From Sphingomonas sp. A2-49 (GTDB lineage: Bacteria > Pseudomonadota > Alphaproteobacteria > Sphingomonadales > Sphingomonadaceae), in NCBI RefSeq assembly GCF_025548555.1, contig NZ_JAJLPA010000028.1, forward strand, positions 1-47,977: DNA of 47,977 nucleotides. Reading direction: 5' to 3'. Position numbers and translations under genes: made by a program. Every line of letters begins with the position of its first letter. The stretch's first letter is position 1. The notes under the pieces were generated by a model that did no database searches, had not been told where the DNA came from, and was given only the letters and a program-made list of their open reading frames with translations. Of this stretch, positions 47,951 through 47,977 are shown piece by piece.

Positions 47951-47977
47951 GGATCCCACGGGCGGCGGCAAGGCGAC

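Noticed and set aside
45863..47971. Long minus-strand open frame opposite the cyclophilin and queA
   Set aside because: Shadow of two complete, well-recognised genes; the translation is low-complexity.

Overview
The window is very GC-rich chromosomal DNA with nearly every gap used. It most likely comes from a Sphingomonas-like alphaproteobacterium (order Sphingomonadales). The evidence is the TonB-dependent receptors of the Xanthomonas/Caulobacter type, SapC-family proteins, CpdR, the TrcR-type regulator (DUF1013), DUF1192 and DUF1289 proteins, and intergenic repeats with a CCCCGGCGAAGGCCGGGG core of the kind scattered through sphingomonad genomes.

Layout. (1) 68-709: nicotinamidase. (2) 713-6418: a small glycan locus with a TonB-dependent receptor that lacks a visible signal peptide, and two exported beta-propeller proteins related to oligogalacturonate lyase (PL22), one overlapping the receptor gene and one divergent from it. 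(3) 6430-6917: a repeat patch with one partial and two full copies of an inverted-repeat element. It also carries a duplicated scrap of the 3' end of the next gene. (4) 6943-11407: a three-subunit molybdenum aldehyde/xanthine dehydrogenase-type operon with a divergent TetR regulator and two palindromes between them. (5) 11529-11870: a SWIB-domain protein. (6) 11967-25176: the main accessory region, with a LacI regulator, GH1 beta-glucosidase, two secreted alpha/beta-hydrolases, a GH43 enzyme, a large TonB-dependent receptor, and a receptor-linked set: DUF6445, SapC, cupin-8/JmjC-like protein and flavin-dependent halogenase. (7) 25251-47950: mostly core genes. These include a secreted S1 protease, tRNA-Val(GAC), cpdR, an N-formylglutamate amidohydrolase, a candidate small RNA, cytochrome b561, a second SapC, a GlcD-like oxidase, a DEAD-box helicase, trcR, clpA, a membrane diguanylate cyclase, an aldehyde dehydrogenase, xseB, ispA, coaD, a cyclophilin and queA.

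How the genes fit together. Region 6 reads as a polysaccharide-scavenging locus for an acetylated xylose/arabinose/glucose glycan. The outer-membrane receptor would import oligosaccharides and the exported hydrolases and esterases would trim them. LacI would repress the set through AGCGCT-centred palindromes at 15530-15543 and 16399-16412, or through the 16-bp element TTGACA(G/A)CGTAGGACA found in both the beta-glucosidase and the receptor promoter. The halogenase, cupin-like and SapC genes overlap or follow the receptor, so this part likely acts on or senses the imported ligand. Its chemistry is unknown, and it is the best candidate here for an undescribed system.

The strongest secondary candidates are the small RNA at about 28333-28438 (promoter, UUCG hairpin, exposed CUCCUCCC and strong terminator) and the PL22-like pair, whose expected metal-binding histidines appear to be replaced.
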